64,000 bases of DNA from Bacteroidetes bacterium UBA2475 (GTDB lineage: Bacteria; Bacteroidota; Bacteroidia; B-17B0; Aurantibacillaceae): the NCBI GenBank assembly GCA_002342065.1, contig DDPF01000007.1, positions 71,213 to 135,212 of the forward strand, written 5' to 3'. A program made the position numbers and the translations under genes. Of this stretch, positions 33,908 through 43,638 are shown in pieces; position 1 is the first letter of the stretch, and each line of letters begins with the position of its first letter. The notes beneath the pieces are model-generated. The model ran no database searches, was not told the origin of the DNA, and saw nothing but the letters and a program-made list of their open reading frames with translations.

Positions 33908-36328
33908 TACTTTATTATTAATACCATAACCCAATACATAGTCAAACCGCAGAACGTTAAAGATATTCTCGAAGCCAAAATTTATTTCGTAATACTGTTT
34001 TAATTTATTGCTCATTAATAAATGGCCACCAACAACTTCCTGCACTTTTAATTTTTTAAAGACCGGGATCTTGTTAATGATAAAACCGTTAAAATGATGT
34101 TCTGCATGAGCTTCGGCAAACCACTTGTCGGCACTAAATGTGTAATAAGGCAACAACCTGAAACTGCTTAAGTAATCGTTGGTATTAAACAGCGTTTGGT
34201 TCCCTAAAAAATATTTAAAGTCCATAAATAATAATTTTTTTGTGTTTACAAATCCTCCTCCCTTTAATCGAACACCAAGGCGGCCAAAGAGACCTAAGTT
34301 TAGTTCATCGTATATCATGGCACTTGCCAGGTCGTAATCTGCCGTAGTATTTAAAACAGGAAATGCTTTTTTATAACTCACGCTTAGTCTTGGATACTTA
34401 CTTCCTGTAATTATCTTTTGATTAGGCAGTGTTATATATTTTTGTTTGAATCGGAACGAAAAAGTTATTTCAGCTGTAAAGGCATTATTGGTTGTAAATA
34501 AAGAATCGTGGTTAAATTCGTTCCTTGGGTCATTACTTGTAAATAATTTTTGTTTGTCATCTATGATTAAAAGATCACTCGTATTTCGTAACGCATCACG
34601 TTCAACATATTTTACAAGCGACGAAAAATAAACACCGTTAACAACCTCCGTAAAGTAGCTGGTCTCAACGCCGGTTTCTTTAAACATCTTCATAAAATTT
34701 TCGTTCAGGTATAAAGAGTATAATGAATTTACCAGTGGCGATATAGGATCTAACTGGTTGTATTGTTCTGAAATAGATTTGAATTTGATACCAACACGTG
34801 AGAATTTTTTTGGCCGGTAAAAATAATTATAACCAACTTCGCCGCCCCATAAATAATTACTAAAACCATAACGCAACTGGCCGGTAAATCGATGCGCTTT
34901 TAAATTCTCATATTCTTTATTTACCGAGAACTTGTAACTTACATTAAAACCTTCAACAGTATTATATTGAAACCCGTTAGTAACTAAACCGGGTATAGTT
35001 ACGCTTATTCTTTTCTTTGTTTTATTATATGTGTAGCCAAAAAAGATATCGTTCATGCGCAATTTATTTCCGCGTTTATCAACCGAATCTTTATATCGGT
35101 CTGTATCCTTTACTTTTTCGGTACTGTCTTTTTTGCGGTAATCTTTATTTTCTTCTGACGTTAATGGTGCAGGACGGTTGATGATCCAGTAATTAGAATC
35201 TTTTTTATTAGCCCCATCTTCTACAACAAAAACTTCATTGCTAAAAAAATTATCAGGAATGTTGGGCGTTAAATTGTAATTTTTTACTATGGCATTAAAG
35301 TATCCGTCACCCGAGATCCCAAAAAACACAAAGTGAAAACCAAAATTATGACTCACGGGCATCCAAATGCTGTCGCCTGCCACGGGAGCGTAGAGCTGTT
35401 TGATAGAAAGTGTATCTACAAATTTTATTTTATTGTCTTTAAATAATTTAAGATCAATACCTGTTATTCGCCACGAATTTTCCTGGATATAAATTACACC
35501 GGTAAAGCAGGGATCGGTGCTGCGTTTTGGTTTTACTTCAATTTTATTAAAGATCTTTCCGTCTTCATTGATAGTTCCCAGTAATTTAAATTTGTAATAC
35601 AAAAAAGCATTTCCATTTAATGGCGATACAAATGGCCTGTCGCTAATACCTCGTATAGGAACTAAGTTCTCGTAAAAATTAAATTTCATCTGGCTCAACT
35701 GGTTAAAACTAAAACTTTTACTTTCACCGCTCACACGGCTGCTGAACATAATTTCTTTTTCTTTATTTGGTTTTTTAAAATAATAATTACTTTCGCTTTC
35801 ACTCAAGTAAATAACACCGTATAAAGTAGAATCTATTTCTTCGCCGCTTGTTATTTTAATTAATTTTTTAAATTTCTCCGGCAGGTTGGTTAACCGTTGT
35901 AAACCTTTTATGTATGATTGACAAGTGTATTCGTTTACCTGATTCGAATAGATCTTTCTACGTTTAATGGCTTTGCGCATAATGGGGTAGGCGGGGTCTT
36001 CGCCAGCTTTTACGGTTATTTCCTGCAAAGCTACACCATCCAGTTTTAAATTTACATTCAATGTTTTATTTTCGGTAAGATCAATTGCAATTTCTTGTTT
36101 TGAATAACCAATATATTGAAATATTACAATGTGTTTTCCCGCATCTAATTTTAAAGAATAAAGGCCATTGTCATTACTATTCACACCTTTGGTGGTACCT
36201 TTTAAATAAATGGTAGCAAAAGGTAAACTCTCGCCGTTTCCGGTAATTTTTCCTGAGAGAATAAATTGTTGAGAAATTAAAAATTTGCTGCAAGCAAAAA
36301 AAAGTAAGATCAATATTTTTTTATGCAT
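33869..36328 (-). CDS. DUF5686 outer-membrane protein with carboxypeptidase-like regulatory domain
   Basis: 819 residues from the ATG at 36328, which gives a signal peptide ending LISQ; four extra upstream codons are possible. An N-terminal CarboxypepD_reg-like beta-sandwich (FILSGKITGNGESLPFATIYLKGTTKG split around residue 40) is followed by the long DUF5686 region and a beta-barrel-like C-terminus with alternating aromatic strands. Family members are predicted outer-membrane proteins of Bacteroidota with no settled function. It sits 14 bases after DUF4159 on the same strand. Its 3' end is duplicated beyond the REP-RAYT unit. Confidence 0.87.
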   Translation of the reverse strand: MHKKILILLFFACSKFLISQQFILSGKITGNGESLPFATIYLKGTTKGVNSNDNGLYSLKLDAGKHIVIFQYIGYSKQEIAIDLTENKTLNVNLKLDGVALQEITVKAGEDPAYPIMRKAIKRRKIYSNQVNEYTCQSYIKGLQRLTNLPEKFKKLIKITSGEEIDSTLYGVIYLSESESNYYFKKPNKEKEIMFSSRVSGESKSFSFNQLSQMKFNFYENLVPIRGISDRPFVSPLNGNAFLYYKFKLLGTINEDGKIFNKIEVKPKRSTDPCFTGVIYIQENSWRITGIDLKLFKDNKIKFVDTLSIKQLYAPVAGDSIWMPVSHNFGFHFVFFGISGDGYFNAIVKNYNLTPNIPDNFFSNEVFVVEDGANKKDSNYWIINRPAPLTSEENKDYRKKDSTEKVKDTDRYKDSVDKRGNKLRMNDIFFGYTYNKTKKRISVTIPGLVTNGFQYNTVEGFNVSYKFSVNKEYENLKAHRFTGQLRYGFSNYLWGGEVGYNYFYRPKKFSRVGIKFKSISEQYNQLDPISPLVNSLYSLYLNENFMKMFKETGVETSYFTEVVNGVYFSSLVKYVERDALRNTSDLLIIDDKQKLFTSNDPRNEFNHDSLFTTNNAFTAEITFSFRFKQKYITLPNQKIITGSKYPRLSVSYKKAFPVLNTTADYDLASAMIYDELNLGLFGRLGVRLKGGGFVNTKKLLFMDFKYFLGNQTLFNTNDYLSSFRLLPYYTFSADKWFAEAHAEHHFNGFIINKIPVFKKLKVQEVVGGHLLMSNKLKQYYEINFGFENIFNVLRFDYVLGYGINNKVNSGFTIGINTSL

Positions 36329-36342
36329 CGCTCGAACCAAAT

Positions 36343-37056
36343 TTATTTTTTGTCGAAGCCCATAAAGGCGTATGAAATTAAGTTAGCGCCCATTTTTAAA
36401 GCTTTGGTTCGGGTCTCTTCGCTGTCTTTGTGTATTTCAGGACTTTCCCAGCCATCGCCAAGATCGCATTCAAAATCATAAAAGCAAACCAGTCGGCCTT
36501 TATAAATTAAGCCATAACCTTTTGGTGCAGAATTCTCGTGCTCATGTACTTTTGGTAAACCATTGGCGAATTCAAATTTTTGATGATACACCGGGTGATT
36601 AAAAGGTAATTCTACAAGATCTAGTTCGGGAAATACTTTTTTTAATTGTACACGTACAAATTTATCCATGCCGTAATTATCGCTTACATGTAAAAAGCCG
36701 CCTGCCATTAAATAGTTTCGTAAGTTCTCTGCTTCCTGGTTAGAGAAGATAACATTGCCGTGGCCGGTCATGTGCACAAAAGGATAATTATAGATCTCCA
36801 TACTTCCGGCATCTACAATAGCTTGCTCGGGATTGATAGTAGTTTTTATATTATCGTTACAAAATTTAATTAGGTTTGGTACCGATGTTTCTAAATTGGC
36901 ATACCAATCGCCGCCACCATTATATTTTAATACTGCAATTTGAAAACTGTAAGGAGGGATAGCATAATACTCACCAATTTTTAAAGCAGATCGTCCTTCA
37001 CTAAAAAGCAAAATAAAAAAAAGACAAATTATTTTTTTTAAAAAAGAGACGCGCAT
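36343..37056 (-). CDS. DUF4159 domain protein
   Basis: 237 residues with a signal peptide (ending near SEGRSA). The body contains FQIAVLKYNGGGDWYANLETSVPNL-type wording, the glutamine amidotransferase-like PFVHMTGHG and GGFLHVSDNYG, and FNHPVYH, typical of DUF4159. These proteins have a flavodoxin/GATase-like fold and usually accompany DUF58/VWA aerotolerance-type clusters; here the neighbours are DUF5686 and folP. Periplasmic by its signal sequence. Exact role unknown. Confidence 0.85.
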   Translation of the reverse strand: MRVSFLKKIICLFFILLFSEGRSALKIGEYYAIPPYSFQIAVLKYNGGGDWYANLETSVPNLIKFCNDNIKTTINPEQAIVDAGSMEIYNYPFVHMTGHGNVIFSNQEAENLRNYLMAGGFLHVSDNYGMDKFVRVQLKKVFPELDLVELPFNHPVYHQKFEFANGLPKVHEHENSAPKGYGLIYKGRLVCFYDFECDLGDGWESPEIHKDSEETRTKALKMGANLISYAFMGFDKK

Positions 37057-37083
37057 TGCTTTAATGAAATTTAGTATTTAAAG

Positions 37084-37905
37084 TTAAACATTTTTATAGA
37101 ATTGTACTAAATTAATTGCCTGTTTAGCTTCTGTAACATCGTGTACACGCAGGATGGAAGCTCCGTTTAGCAAGGCAATAGTATTTAAAACGGTTGTGCC
37201 GTTCAAAGAAGTTACAGGGTTGGTACCAATTATTTTATTAACCATACTTTTTCGCGAAAATCCCGCCAAAATGGGGTAATCGTTAAACTGATGTAAGTTC
37301 TTTAAAAGTCGGTAATTGTGTTCTTGTGTTTTGCCAAACCCAAAACCCACATCTATAATTATTTTTTTAAAATCGAGGGCACTTAATTTTTCTAATTTTT
37401 TTGAAAGGGCATCTTTAACTTCTGCTACAACATCTCCGTAAACAGGATTTTGCTGCATGGTACGGGGTGTGCCCTGCATATGCATTAGAACGTAGGGTAA
37501 GTTTATCTTAGTTAAGGTTTCAAACATGGCGGGATCCATATCGCCACCACTAATATCGTTGATAATATCGGCGCCATGATCGGCACTTTTTTTAGCTATA
37601 GAAGCATAAAAGGTATCAATGCTTATAAAAATATCAGGAAATTTTTTCCTTATTGCCGGTAAATAATTCTCTAATCTTTCCCATTCTTCCTCAGCACTTA
37701 TTGTTGTAGCTCCGGGCCGCGAAGAGGCAGCCCCAATATCGATAATATCGGCGCCCTGGTTAATTTTCTCCTCTACATCCTGCAAAATATCGTTCACATT
37801 ACTGTATTTCCCGCCGTCGTAAAAGCTATCGGGGGTAATGTTCACAATAGCCATTATTAAAGGTTTAATAAATGTTAATCTTTTGCTATTACAAGTGTAT
37901 TCCAT
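37084..37905 (-). CDS. folP: Dihydropteroate synthase
   Basis: 273 residues from the ATG at 37905. Ten extra codons are open to 37935, but the shorter form matches family starts and leaves room for a promoter before the divergent DUF1599 gene. DHPS motifs are all present: NITPDSFYDGG, DIGAASSRPGA, SIDTF, NDISGG, MHMQGTPRTMQ, DVGFGFGKT, GFSRKS and RVHDV. It condenses p-aminobenzoate with hydroxymethyldihydropterin diphosphate in folate synthesis. Cytoplasmic. Nothing is missing. Confidence 0.95.
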   Translation of the reverse strand: MEYTCNSKRLTFIKPLIMAIVNITPDSFYDGGKYSNVNDILQDVEEKINQGADIIDIGAASSRPGATTISAEEEWERLENYLPAIRKKFPDIFISIDTFYASIAKKSADHGADIINDISGGDMDPAMFETLTKINLPYVLMHMQGTPRTMQQNPVYGDVVAEVKDALSKKLEKLSALDFKKIIIDVGFGFGKTQEHNYRLLKNLHQFNDYPILAGFSRKSMVNKIIGTNPVTSLNGTTVLNTIALLNGASILRVHDVTEAKQAINLVQFYKNV

Positions 37906-37942
37906 TGGGTTAATTTCGCTATTTTTAGTCACCATTTCTTAT

Positions 37943-38479
37943 ATGCAAACTACATCAAAACAATACGACGCAGCCATTTCTCAATGCAAAGATATCTTTT
38001 TAAAGAAGATGAAAGACTATGGCACTGCATGGCGCAATTTAAGGCCTACTTCTTTAACCGACCAGATCTTTATAAAAGCCCAAAGGGTAAAGAGTATAGA
38101 GGAAAAAGGCACTCAAAAAGTAGTAGATGATATAAAGGGTGAGTATATCGGTATAATTAATTATTGCATTATAGCCCTTATTCAGCTTGAATTGGCGAAT
38201 GATACAAGGGTAGACCTGCCTTATGAAGAAGTGGCTAAATTATATATTAAATATGCCGACCAAACCAAGAAATTGATGGAAGATAAGAACCACGATTATG
38301 GCGAAGCCTGGCGTGATATGCGATTGAGCTCTTTAACCGACCTAATATTAATGAAGGTGTTTAGGGTAAAACAAATAGAGGATAACCAGGGCAAGACCAT
38401 TATTAGCGAAGGAGTTGATGCCAATTATATGGATATGATAAACTATTCGGTGTTTGCTTTAATTAAGCTGACCAAATAG
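37943..38479 (+). CDS. DUF1599 (nucleotide-modification-associated domain 1) protein, internally duplicated
   Basis: 178 residues from the ATG at 37943; a longer frame from 37838 only runs through the divergent folP promoter and start. Two homologous halves are visible: KDYGTAWRNLRPTSLTD (from about residue 24) and HDYGEAWRDMRLSSLTD (from about residue 117), 93 residues apart, each followed by a hydrophobic INY...AL(I) helix. The family is linked to modified-nucleotide metabolism, but the function in Bacteroidota is unproven. Confidence 0.85.
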   Translation: MQTTSKQYDAAISQCKDIFLKKMKDYGTAWRNLRPTSLTDQIFIKAQRVKSIEEKGTQKVVDDIKGEYIGIINYCIIALIQLELANDTRVDLPYEEVAKLYIKYADQTKKLMEDKNHDYGEAWRDMRLSSLTDLILMKVFRVKQIEDNQGKTIISEGVDANYMDMINYSVFALIKLTK

Positions 38480-38548
38480 TTAAAAAAAATTAATTTAACT
38501 TTTATAGTAAAGATTACGGGATATCTTTAAAAACAATAGAATCTACAC

Positions 38549-39868
38549 ATGAAAAAATTTTTAGCCTCAAACGCATTTCGTTTTATTTGGTCGGCCGGAT
38601 TAGCAGTTATCATTTATATGATAACGCCGCCTTGTTTTAGTAAAACAACCTTAGCTATTTTAATTGCTATTGAAATGATCTTAATTAACGGCGCCGGGTA
38701 TATTGCAAGAATACCAATGATAACCCATGTGGCAAGGTTTTTAGTTGGTGGTCTGTTTATTTTTTCAGGATTTATTAAGGCGAATGACCCATTAGGCTTT
38801 TCGTATAAGCTAAAAGAATATTTTGAGGTATTTCAAAATGATACTGGCATGGCCTTTTTTGAATGGTTTGCGCACATTGCATTACCATTGGCAATTATTG
38901 TTTGTGCCAGTGAAATTATTTTAGGGGTGATGTTGTTAATAGGTTACCGTACTAAATTAACGCTGTGGTTATTGTTCGCGCAAATTGCATTCTTTACTTT
39001 TTTAACTTTTTATTCTGCCTGTTTCAACAAAGTAACGCATTGCGGTTGCTTTGGCGATTTCTTAAAATTAAAACCATGGGAAAGTTTTTGGAAAGACATT
39101 GCCTTAATGATCCTCATTACTATTTTATTTGCAGGAAAAGATAATATTCGCGAATTATTTGCGCCAATGATCATCAGTACTTTATTTTTAATGGGTGTTG
39201 TTTTCTCAATTGGTTTTCCTATTTATGCTTACCGTAATTTACCACCGTTAGATTTCAGGGCTTATGCACCAGGCGAAAGTATTAAAGATAATATGAAGCT
39301 TTTGCCTACTTATAAACCTGCAGAGTATGAAACAGGTTTTATTTATGAAAATTTAAAGACCGGTAAAAAAGAACACTTTAATTTAAAGAATTATCCATGG
39401 CAGGATACGCTTACCTGGAAATGGGCAGCAACAGATAATGTGCTGATCAAAGATGCTGTTGATGCGCCTAGGATAACAGATTTTACCGTAAATAATTTAG
39501 ACGGTGTTGCCATTACCGATTCGGTTTTAAATGATAAGAATTATAGTTTCTGGTTAATTGTTTACGATCTTAAAGAAACAAAAGATGACCCAACACTTAT
39601 TGCCAAGATCAATGATTTTTACAAATTAGCGACGCTTGAGAAACATAAATTTATTGCCTTTACCGCGAGCGGTGCAAGTGATATAGATGAGTTTAAACAC
39701 AAACATAATGCCTTATTTGATTTTGCATCGGTAGACGGAATTGTTTTGAAAACCATGATCCGTAGTAACCCGGGCTTAATGCTTGTAAAAGACGGAAGCG
39801 TGATCGCCAACTGGCATCACAATAATTTCCCGGGCTTTGGTGATGTGAAACAAAAACATATGAAATAA
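38549..39868 (+). CDS. DoxX/MauE-like membrane protein of the BT_3928 type
   Basis: 439 residues. The N-terminal ~215 residues hold about seven membrane segments including the DoxX-like ARFLVGGLFIFSGFIKANDPLG, and a CFNKVTHCGCFGDF cysteine motif like that of MauE proteins. The C-terminal ~220 residues are soluble and thioredoxin-like in pattern (VYDLKET, HKFIAFTAS, NPGLMLVKDG). This domain order is common in Bacteroidota and suggests a role in periplasmic redox or disulfide chemistry. Function is inferred. Confidence 0.8.
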   Translation: MKKFLASNAFRFIWSAGLAVIIYMITPPCFSKTTLAILIAIEMILINGAGYIARIPMITHVARFLVGGLFIFSGFIKANDPLGFSYKLKEYFEVFQNDTGMAFFEWFAHIALPLAIIVCASEIILGVMLLIGYRTKLTLWLLFAQIAFFTFLTFYSACFNKVTHCGCFGDFLKLKPWESFWKDIALMILITILFAGKDNIRELFAPMIISTLFLMGVVFSIGFPIYAYRNLPPLDFRAYAPGESIKDNMKLLPTYKPAEYETGFIYENLKTGKKEHFNLKNYPWQDTLTWKWAATDNVLIKDAVDAPRITDFTVNNLDGVAITDSVLNDKNYSFWLIVYDLKETKDDPTLIAKINDFYKLATLEKHKFIAFTASGASDIDEFKHKHNALFDFASVDGIVLKTMIRSNPGLMLVKDGSVIANWHHNNFPGFGDVKQKHMK

Positions 39869-39969
39869 TTTAAGGTTGAAAAGTTTTTGGTTTCTTGTTT
39901 CTGGTTGTCTTGAATCCTGAATCCCTTTAGTCTTGCATCCCTTTAACTTTTTGTAAATTGTCAGATAGT

Positions 39970-40449
39970 ATGAAAGCGGCAGGTTTAAGCGATATAAAAA
40001 AAGAATTGGAATTTCTTGAACCTAAGAAGTTGTTGGAACTTTGTATTGCATTAGCAAAATATAAAAAAGAAAATAAAGAGTATTTAGGTTTTTTGTTATT
40101 TGAAGAACACGATAAACCACAATTCATAAAAGAAGTAAAATTAGAAATTGATGAGCACTTTGAATTATTAAAAACACAATCCAACTTATATTACGTTAAA
40201 AAAAGTCTACGTAAACTTTTACGGATAATTACCAAATACACCAAGTATGTAGATGACAAAGGGCTTTCTGCCGAAATGTATATTTATTTTTGTACTAAGT
40301 TAAATAACTCAGGTATTCCTTATCACAAAAGTCAGATGCTGGTAAATTTGATGGAGCAGCAAATAAAAAAGATCAATACTTTAATTACCACTTTGCATCC
40401 TGATCTTCAAAATGATTTTTTAAACGATCTCGAAAAAATAAATAATTAA
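39970..40449 (+). CDS. Conserved helical protein, DUF6155-like
   Basis: 159 residues from the ATG at 39970; a TTG four codons earlier is also open. It is all-helical and charged, with MKAAGLSDIKKELEF and EPKKLLELCIALAKYKKENKEY-type wording reminiscent of DUF6155. No catalytic motif is seen. Its stop overlaps the ATG of the DUF3820 gene (TAATG), so the two are coupled. Confidence 0.65.
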   Translation: MKAAGLSDIKKELEFLEPKKLLELCIALAKYKKENKEYLGFLLFEEHDKPQFIKEVKLEIDEHFELLKTQSNLYYVKKSLRKLLRIITKYTKYVDDKGLSAEMYIYFCTKLNNSGIPYHKSQMLVNLMEQQIKKINTLITTLHPDLQNDFLNDLEKINN

Positions 40450-40688
40450 TGTCAGGCCAGCCCGATCCACAAATGTTATTAGAGTTGGTAAAAATGCCCA
40501 TGCCATATGGTCGTTATAATGGCATAATACTTTACAAGCTTCCTGTTTCTTATTTGGAATGGTTTAATCGTAAAGGTTTCCCTGCGGGTAAATTAGGTAT
40601 GTTATTAAATACCTTATACGAGATAAAACTAAACGGTCTTGAGTTTTTACTGGAGAGAATAAAAAAAGAGGCCAATATAAATTATTAA
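40449..40688 (+). CDS. DUF3820 family protein
   Basis: 79 residues with MPYGRYNGIILYKLPVSYLEWF and KGFPAGKLG, the DUF3820 signature. The family is small, cytoplasmic and poorly understood. Its start overlaps the preceding stop by one base, a sign of translational coupling with the DUF6155-like gene. Confidence 0.87.
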   Translation: MSGQPDPQMLLELVKMPMPYGRYNGIILYKLPVSYLEWFNRKGFPAGKLGMLLNTLYEIKLNGLEFLLERIKKEANINY

Positions 40689-40726
40689 TTAATATTTGAA
40701 TTTTTAACTGTAATTAAAACAACGCT

Positions 40727-41176
40727 ATGAAACATATTTTATTTATTTTAATTTTTATAGGATCGGTCCAATTGAACGCGCAAACAAAAGCGACTTACGA
40801 TTCTACTCTAGCTAAAAAACTTGGAGCTGATGACTATGGCATGAAAAGTTATATTATGGTGTTATTAAAAACAGGAACTTATAAAGCAAAAGATAAAAAA
40901 GAATCCGATTCACTTTTCAGAGGACATATGGATAATATAAATAGCCTGGCCAATGCCGGAAAATTAGCTGTTGCAGGCCCCTTTGGTAAGAACGACCTTT
41001 ATAGAGGAGTATTTATCTTTAATGTAAAGACTGTTGAAGAGGCAAAACTCTTATGCGAAAAGGATCCTGCCATTAAAATTAACTTATTTGCTGTTGACTA
41101 TCTTCCCTGGTATGGCTCTGCTGCTGTGATGGAGGTCAATAACATACACAAGACCATAGAAAAGAAATCACATTAA
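40727..41176 (+). CDS. YciI-family protein with signal peptide
   Basis: 149 residues: a signal peptide (ending LNAQ) then a YCII-like ferredoxin-fold domain with YIMVLLKTG, FRGHMDNINSLANAGKLAVAGPF and an EAKLLCEKDPAIK helix. YciI domains bind small ligands or act as accessory enzymes; a secreted form is somewhat unusual but frequent in Bacteroidota. It lies 11 bases upstream of the TPR-SpoIIE gene. Confidence 0.83.
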   Translation: MKHILFILIFIGSVQLNAQTKATYDSTLAKKLGADDYGMKSYIMVLLKTGTYKAKDKKESDSLFRGHMDNINSLANAGKLAVAGPFGKNDLYRGVFIFNVKTVEEAKLLCEKDPAIKINLFAVDYLPWYGSAAVMEVNNIHKTIEKKSH

Positions 41177-41187
41177 AGATCAAATAA

Positions 41188-43392
41188 ATGAGAGTTGTTT
41201 TAATAATTCTTTTTTTCTTTTTAGGAATAAAAATTCCTGCGCAAGAGGAGCAGGTAGAACCTTTATTTAAAGCGTTAAAAGTTGCCAAGCATGATACAGT
41301 AAAACTTGGTCTCCGTTGCAGGATAGGTATTTTAGAACCGATATTACGATTACCTTATTGGGATAGTATTTTATATGAAGCAAACAAGAAAGGATATAAA
41401 TATTATGAAGCGCTTGCTTTGAACGGACTTGGTACAGTGTATGATGAGATAGATGAAGGAGATACTACCAGGTCTTTTGCTGCTTTTAATAAGGCTATGA
41501 AAATTTTTGAAGACATCGGCGATAGAAAAGAGGTAGCGCATAGTCTTCACGTAATTGGTTATATCTATTACGATCGGGGTGATGTGCCAATATCATTAGT
41601 GTATTACAAGAAGAGTTTAAAGATAAGGCAAAAGATAGATTTTAAAGCAGGCATTGGCGAATCGTTAAACAATATTGGATTTATATATCAAAGCCTTGGT
41701 GATATAAGTCAGGCTTTGGATTATTATCATAAAGCAATAAAAATATTTGAAGAAATAGGCGATAAAAAAAATGAGGCATATCTTTTAAATAATATCGCTT
41801 TTTTATATCAGGGGCAAGGAGATACAATTAAAGTGCTTGAAAATTATTATAAAAGTTTAAAGATCTCAAAAGAGATCGATGACAAGCCTGGTATTTCAGG
41901 TATTTATAATAATCTTTCTGTAATATATCAAAACCGAAAAGATGTTACAAATGCATTAAAATATGCTATGCAAAGTTTAAGCATCCGAAAAGAGATCGGC
42001 GATAAAAGAGGAATAGCCGCCTGTCTTAATAATATTGGTGCTGCTTATGAGATCAGGGATGATCAAAACTCCGGTAACTACAATGAACCACTTGATTATT
42101 ATATGCAGGCCTTTGAGATCCGTAAAATGATAAACGATAAGAGTGCAATAGCAAGATCATATAGTAGCATAGGCCTTATTTATTATAAGCAAAAAAATTA
42201 CACAAAAGCCCTTGCGTATGCCGAGAATGGTTTTAAAATATCTAAAGACCTTGGTTTTCCCGGAAACATAAGCTCTACAGCAAAGCTCTTGTTTAAAATA
42301 TACAAACAACAAAATAATGTTGCAAAAGCCCTCGAAATGCATGAACTTTTTATTTTTATGAAGGATAGTGTTAATAACGAGGAAACGCGTAAATCAAGTG
42401 TGAGAAAACAATTTCAATACGAATATGATAAAAAAGTTACTGCCGATAGTGTAAGAACTATTGAAGAGAAAAAAACTGTTGCCTTACAGTTAAAACAAGA
42501 AAAAACACAACGTTATGCTTTGTATGGTGGCTTAATGTTAGTGCTGATATTTGCAGGTTTTATGTTCAACCGTTTTAAGATAACACAAAAACAAAAAATA
42601 GTTATTGAGCAACAAAAGAATATTGTTGAGGAAAAACAAAAAGAGATCGTTGACTCTATTACATACGCCAAACGTTTACAGGAAGCAATTTTGCCGGCAG
42701 AGATCTTTTGGAGCCAGAATTTTAAGAATGGATTTTTTTATTATCAACCTAAGGATATTGTTGCCGGTGATTTTTACTGGCTCGAAAAAATTGGTGATAC
42801 GGTAATGTTTGCTGTTGCAGATTGCACCGGGCATGGTGTGCCGGGCGCATTGGTTTCGGTAGTTTGTAGTAATGCTTTAAACAGATCGGTCTTGGAGTTT
42901 GGTATAAACGATCCTGGCAAAATTTTAGATAAGACCCGTGAATTGGTTATTTCTACTTTCGAAAAAAGTGGTGAAGAGGTAAAAGACGGAATGGATATTA
43001 GCCTTTGTTGTTTAAATACAAAAACAAAGGAATTACGGTGGGCCGGTGCCAACAATCCCATTTGGTATGTTTCTTCTGACGATATGAACATACATGAAAT
43101 AAAAGGAGATAAACAACCAATTGGCAAATATGCCATTCAAAGACCCTTTACTTCTCATAAGGTCCAACTAAATAAAGGTGATACAATTTATCTTTTCACT
43201 GATGGTTTGGCCGACCAGTTCGGCGGGCCCAAAGGCAAAAAATTCAAGTATAAAATGTTAAAAGAGATACTCCTGGCAAATATTTCCCGGTCAATGGATG
43301 ACCAAAAAGAAGTACTCGAAAAAGCTTTTAATGCCTGGAAAGGCCAACTGGAGCAGGTGGACGACGTTTGTGTTATAGGCGTTCGTTTGTAA
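41188..43392 (+). CDS. TPR-repeat membrane SpoIIE/PP2C-type serine phosphatase
   Basis: 734 residues. A signal peptide precedes about seven TPR units (residues ~65-400, repeated NNIGxIYxxxGDxxxAL pattern), one membrane segment at ~443-462, a coiled coil, and a C-terminal SpoIIE domain (~490-734) with KDIVAGDFYW and the metal-binding aspartate region VADCTGHGVPGAL near 544. This is a transmembrane sensor whose cytoplasmic phosphatase usually acts on an anti-anti-sigma factor. No such partner is in the window. The periplasmic TPR domain is likely the sensor. Confidence 0.88.
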   Translation: MRVVLIILFFFLGIKIPAQEEQVEPLFKALKVAKHDTVKLGLRCRIGILEPILRLPYWDSILYEANKKGYKYYEALALNGLGTVYDEIDEGDTTRSFAAFNKAMKIFEDIGDRKEVAHSLHVIGYIYYDRGDVPISLVYYKKSLKIRQKIDFKAGIGESLNNIGFIYQSLGDISQALDYYHKAIKIFEEIGDKKNEAYLLNNIAFLYQGQGDTIKVLENYYKSLKISKEIDDKPGISGIYNNLSVIYQNRKDVTNALKYAMQSLSIRKEIGDKRGIAACLNNIGAAYEIRDDQNSGNYNEPLDYYMQAFEIRKMINDKSAIARSYSSIGLIYYKQKNYTKALAYAENGFKISKDLGFPGNISSTAKLLFKIYKQQNNVAKALEMHELFIFMKDSVNNEETRKSSVRKQFQYEYDKKVTADSVRTIEEKKTVALQLKQEKTQRYALYGGLMLVLIFAGFMFNRFKITQKQKIVIEQQKNIVEEKQKEIVDSITYAKRLQEAILPAEIFWSQNFKNGFFYYQPKDIVAGDFYWLEKIGDTVMFAVADCTGHGVPGALVSVVCSNALNRSVLEFGINDPGKILDKTRELVISTFEKSGEEVKDGMDISLCCLNTKTKELRWAGANNPIWYVSSDDMNIHEIKGDKQPIGKYAIQRPFTSHKVQLNKGDTIYLFTDGLADQFGGPKGKKFKYKMLKEILLANISRSMDDQKEVLEKAFNAWKGQLEQVDDVCVIGVRL

Positions 43393-43638
43393 ATACCCTC
43401 ATATTTTTTTTGGCAAGAACTAATTATTTCGACTTATTTATTTTGCAAAAATCAACCGTTTAAGAGCAGGTATTTGCAAAAAATGCAAAAAAATCAAGTC
43501 TTCGTTACTGGCCGAAAGGTTTTTTTCAAAATTCAAAGACTTCCCAAAATCCCTTTTATTTTTCCGTAAGTTTTCGCGCCTCGTTAAGCCGATTTTTGTT
43601 TTATAAATTATTAATTAACTAGATAAAACAAAACACAA

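Noticed and set aside
43393..43638. A gene or RNA in the gap before the propeller protein
   Set aside because: No frame or stable structure is seen; it is AT-rich leader sequence.
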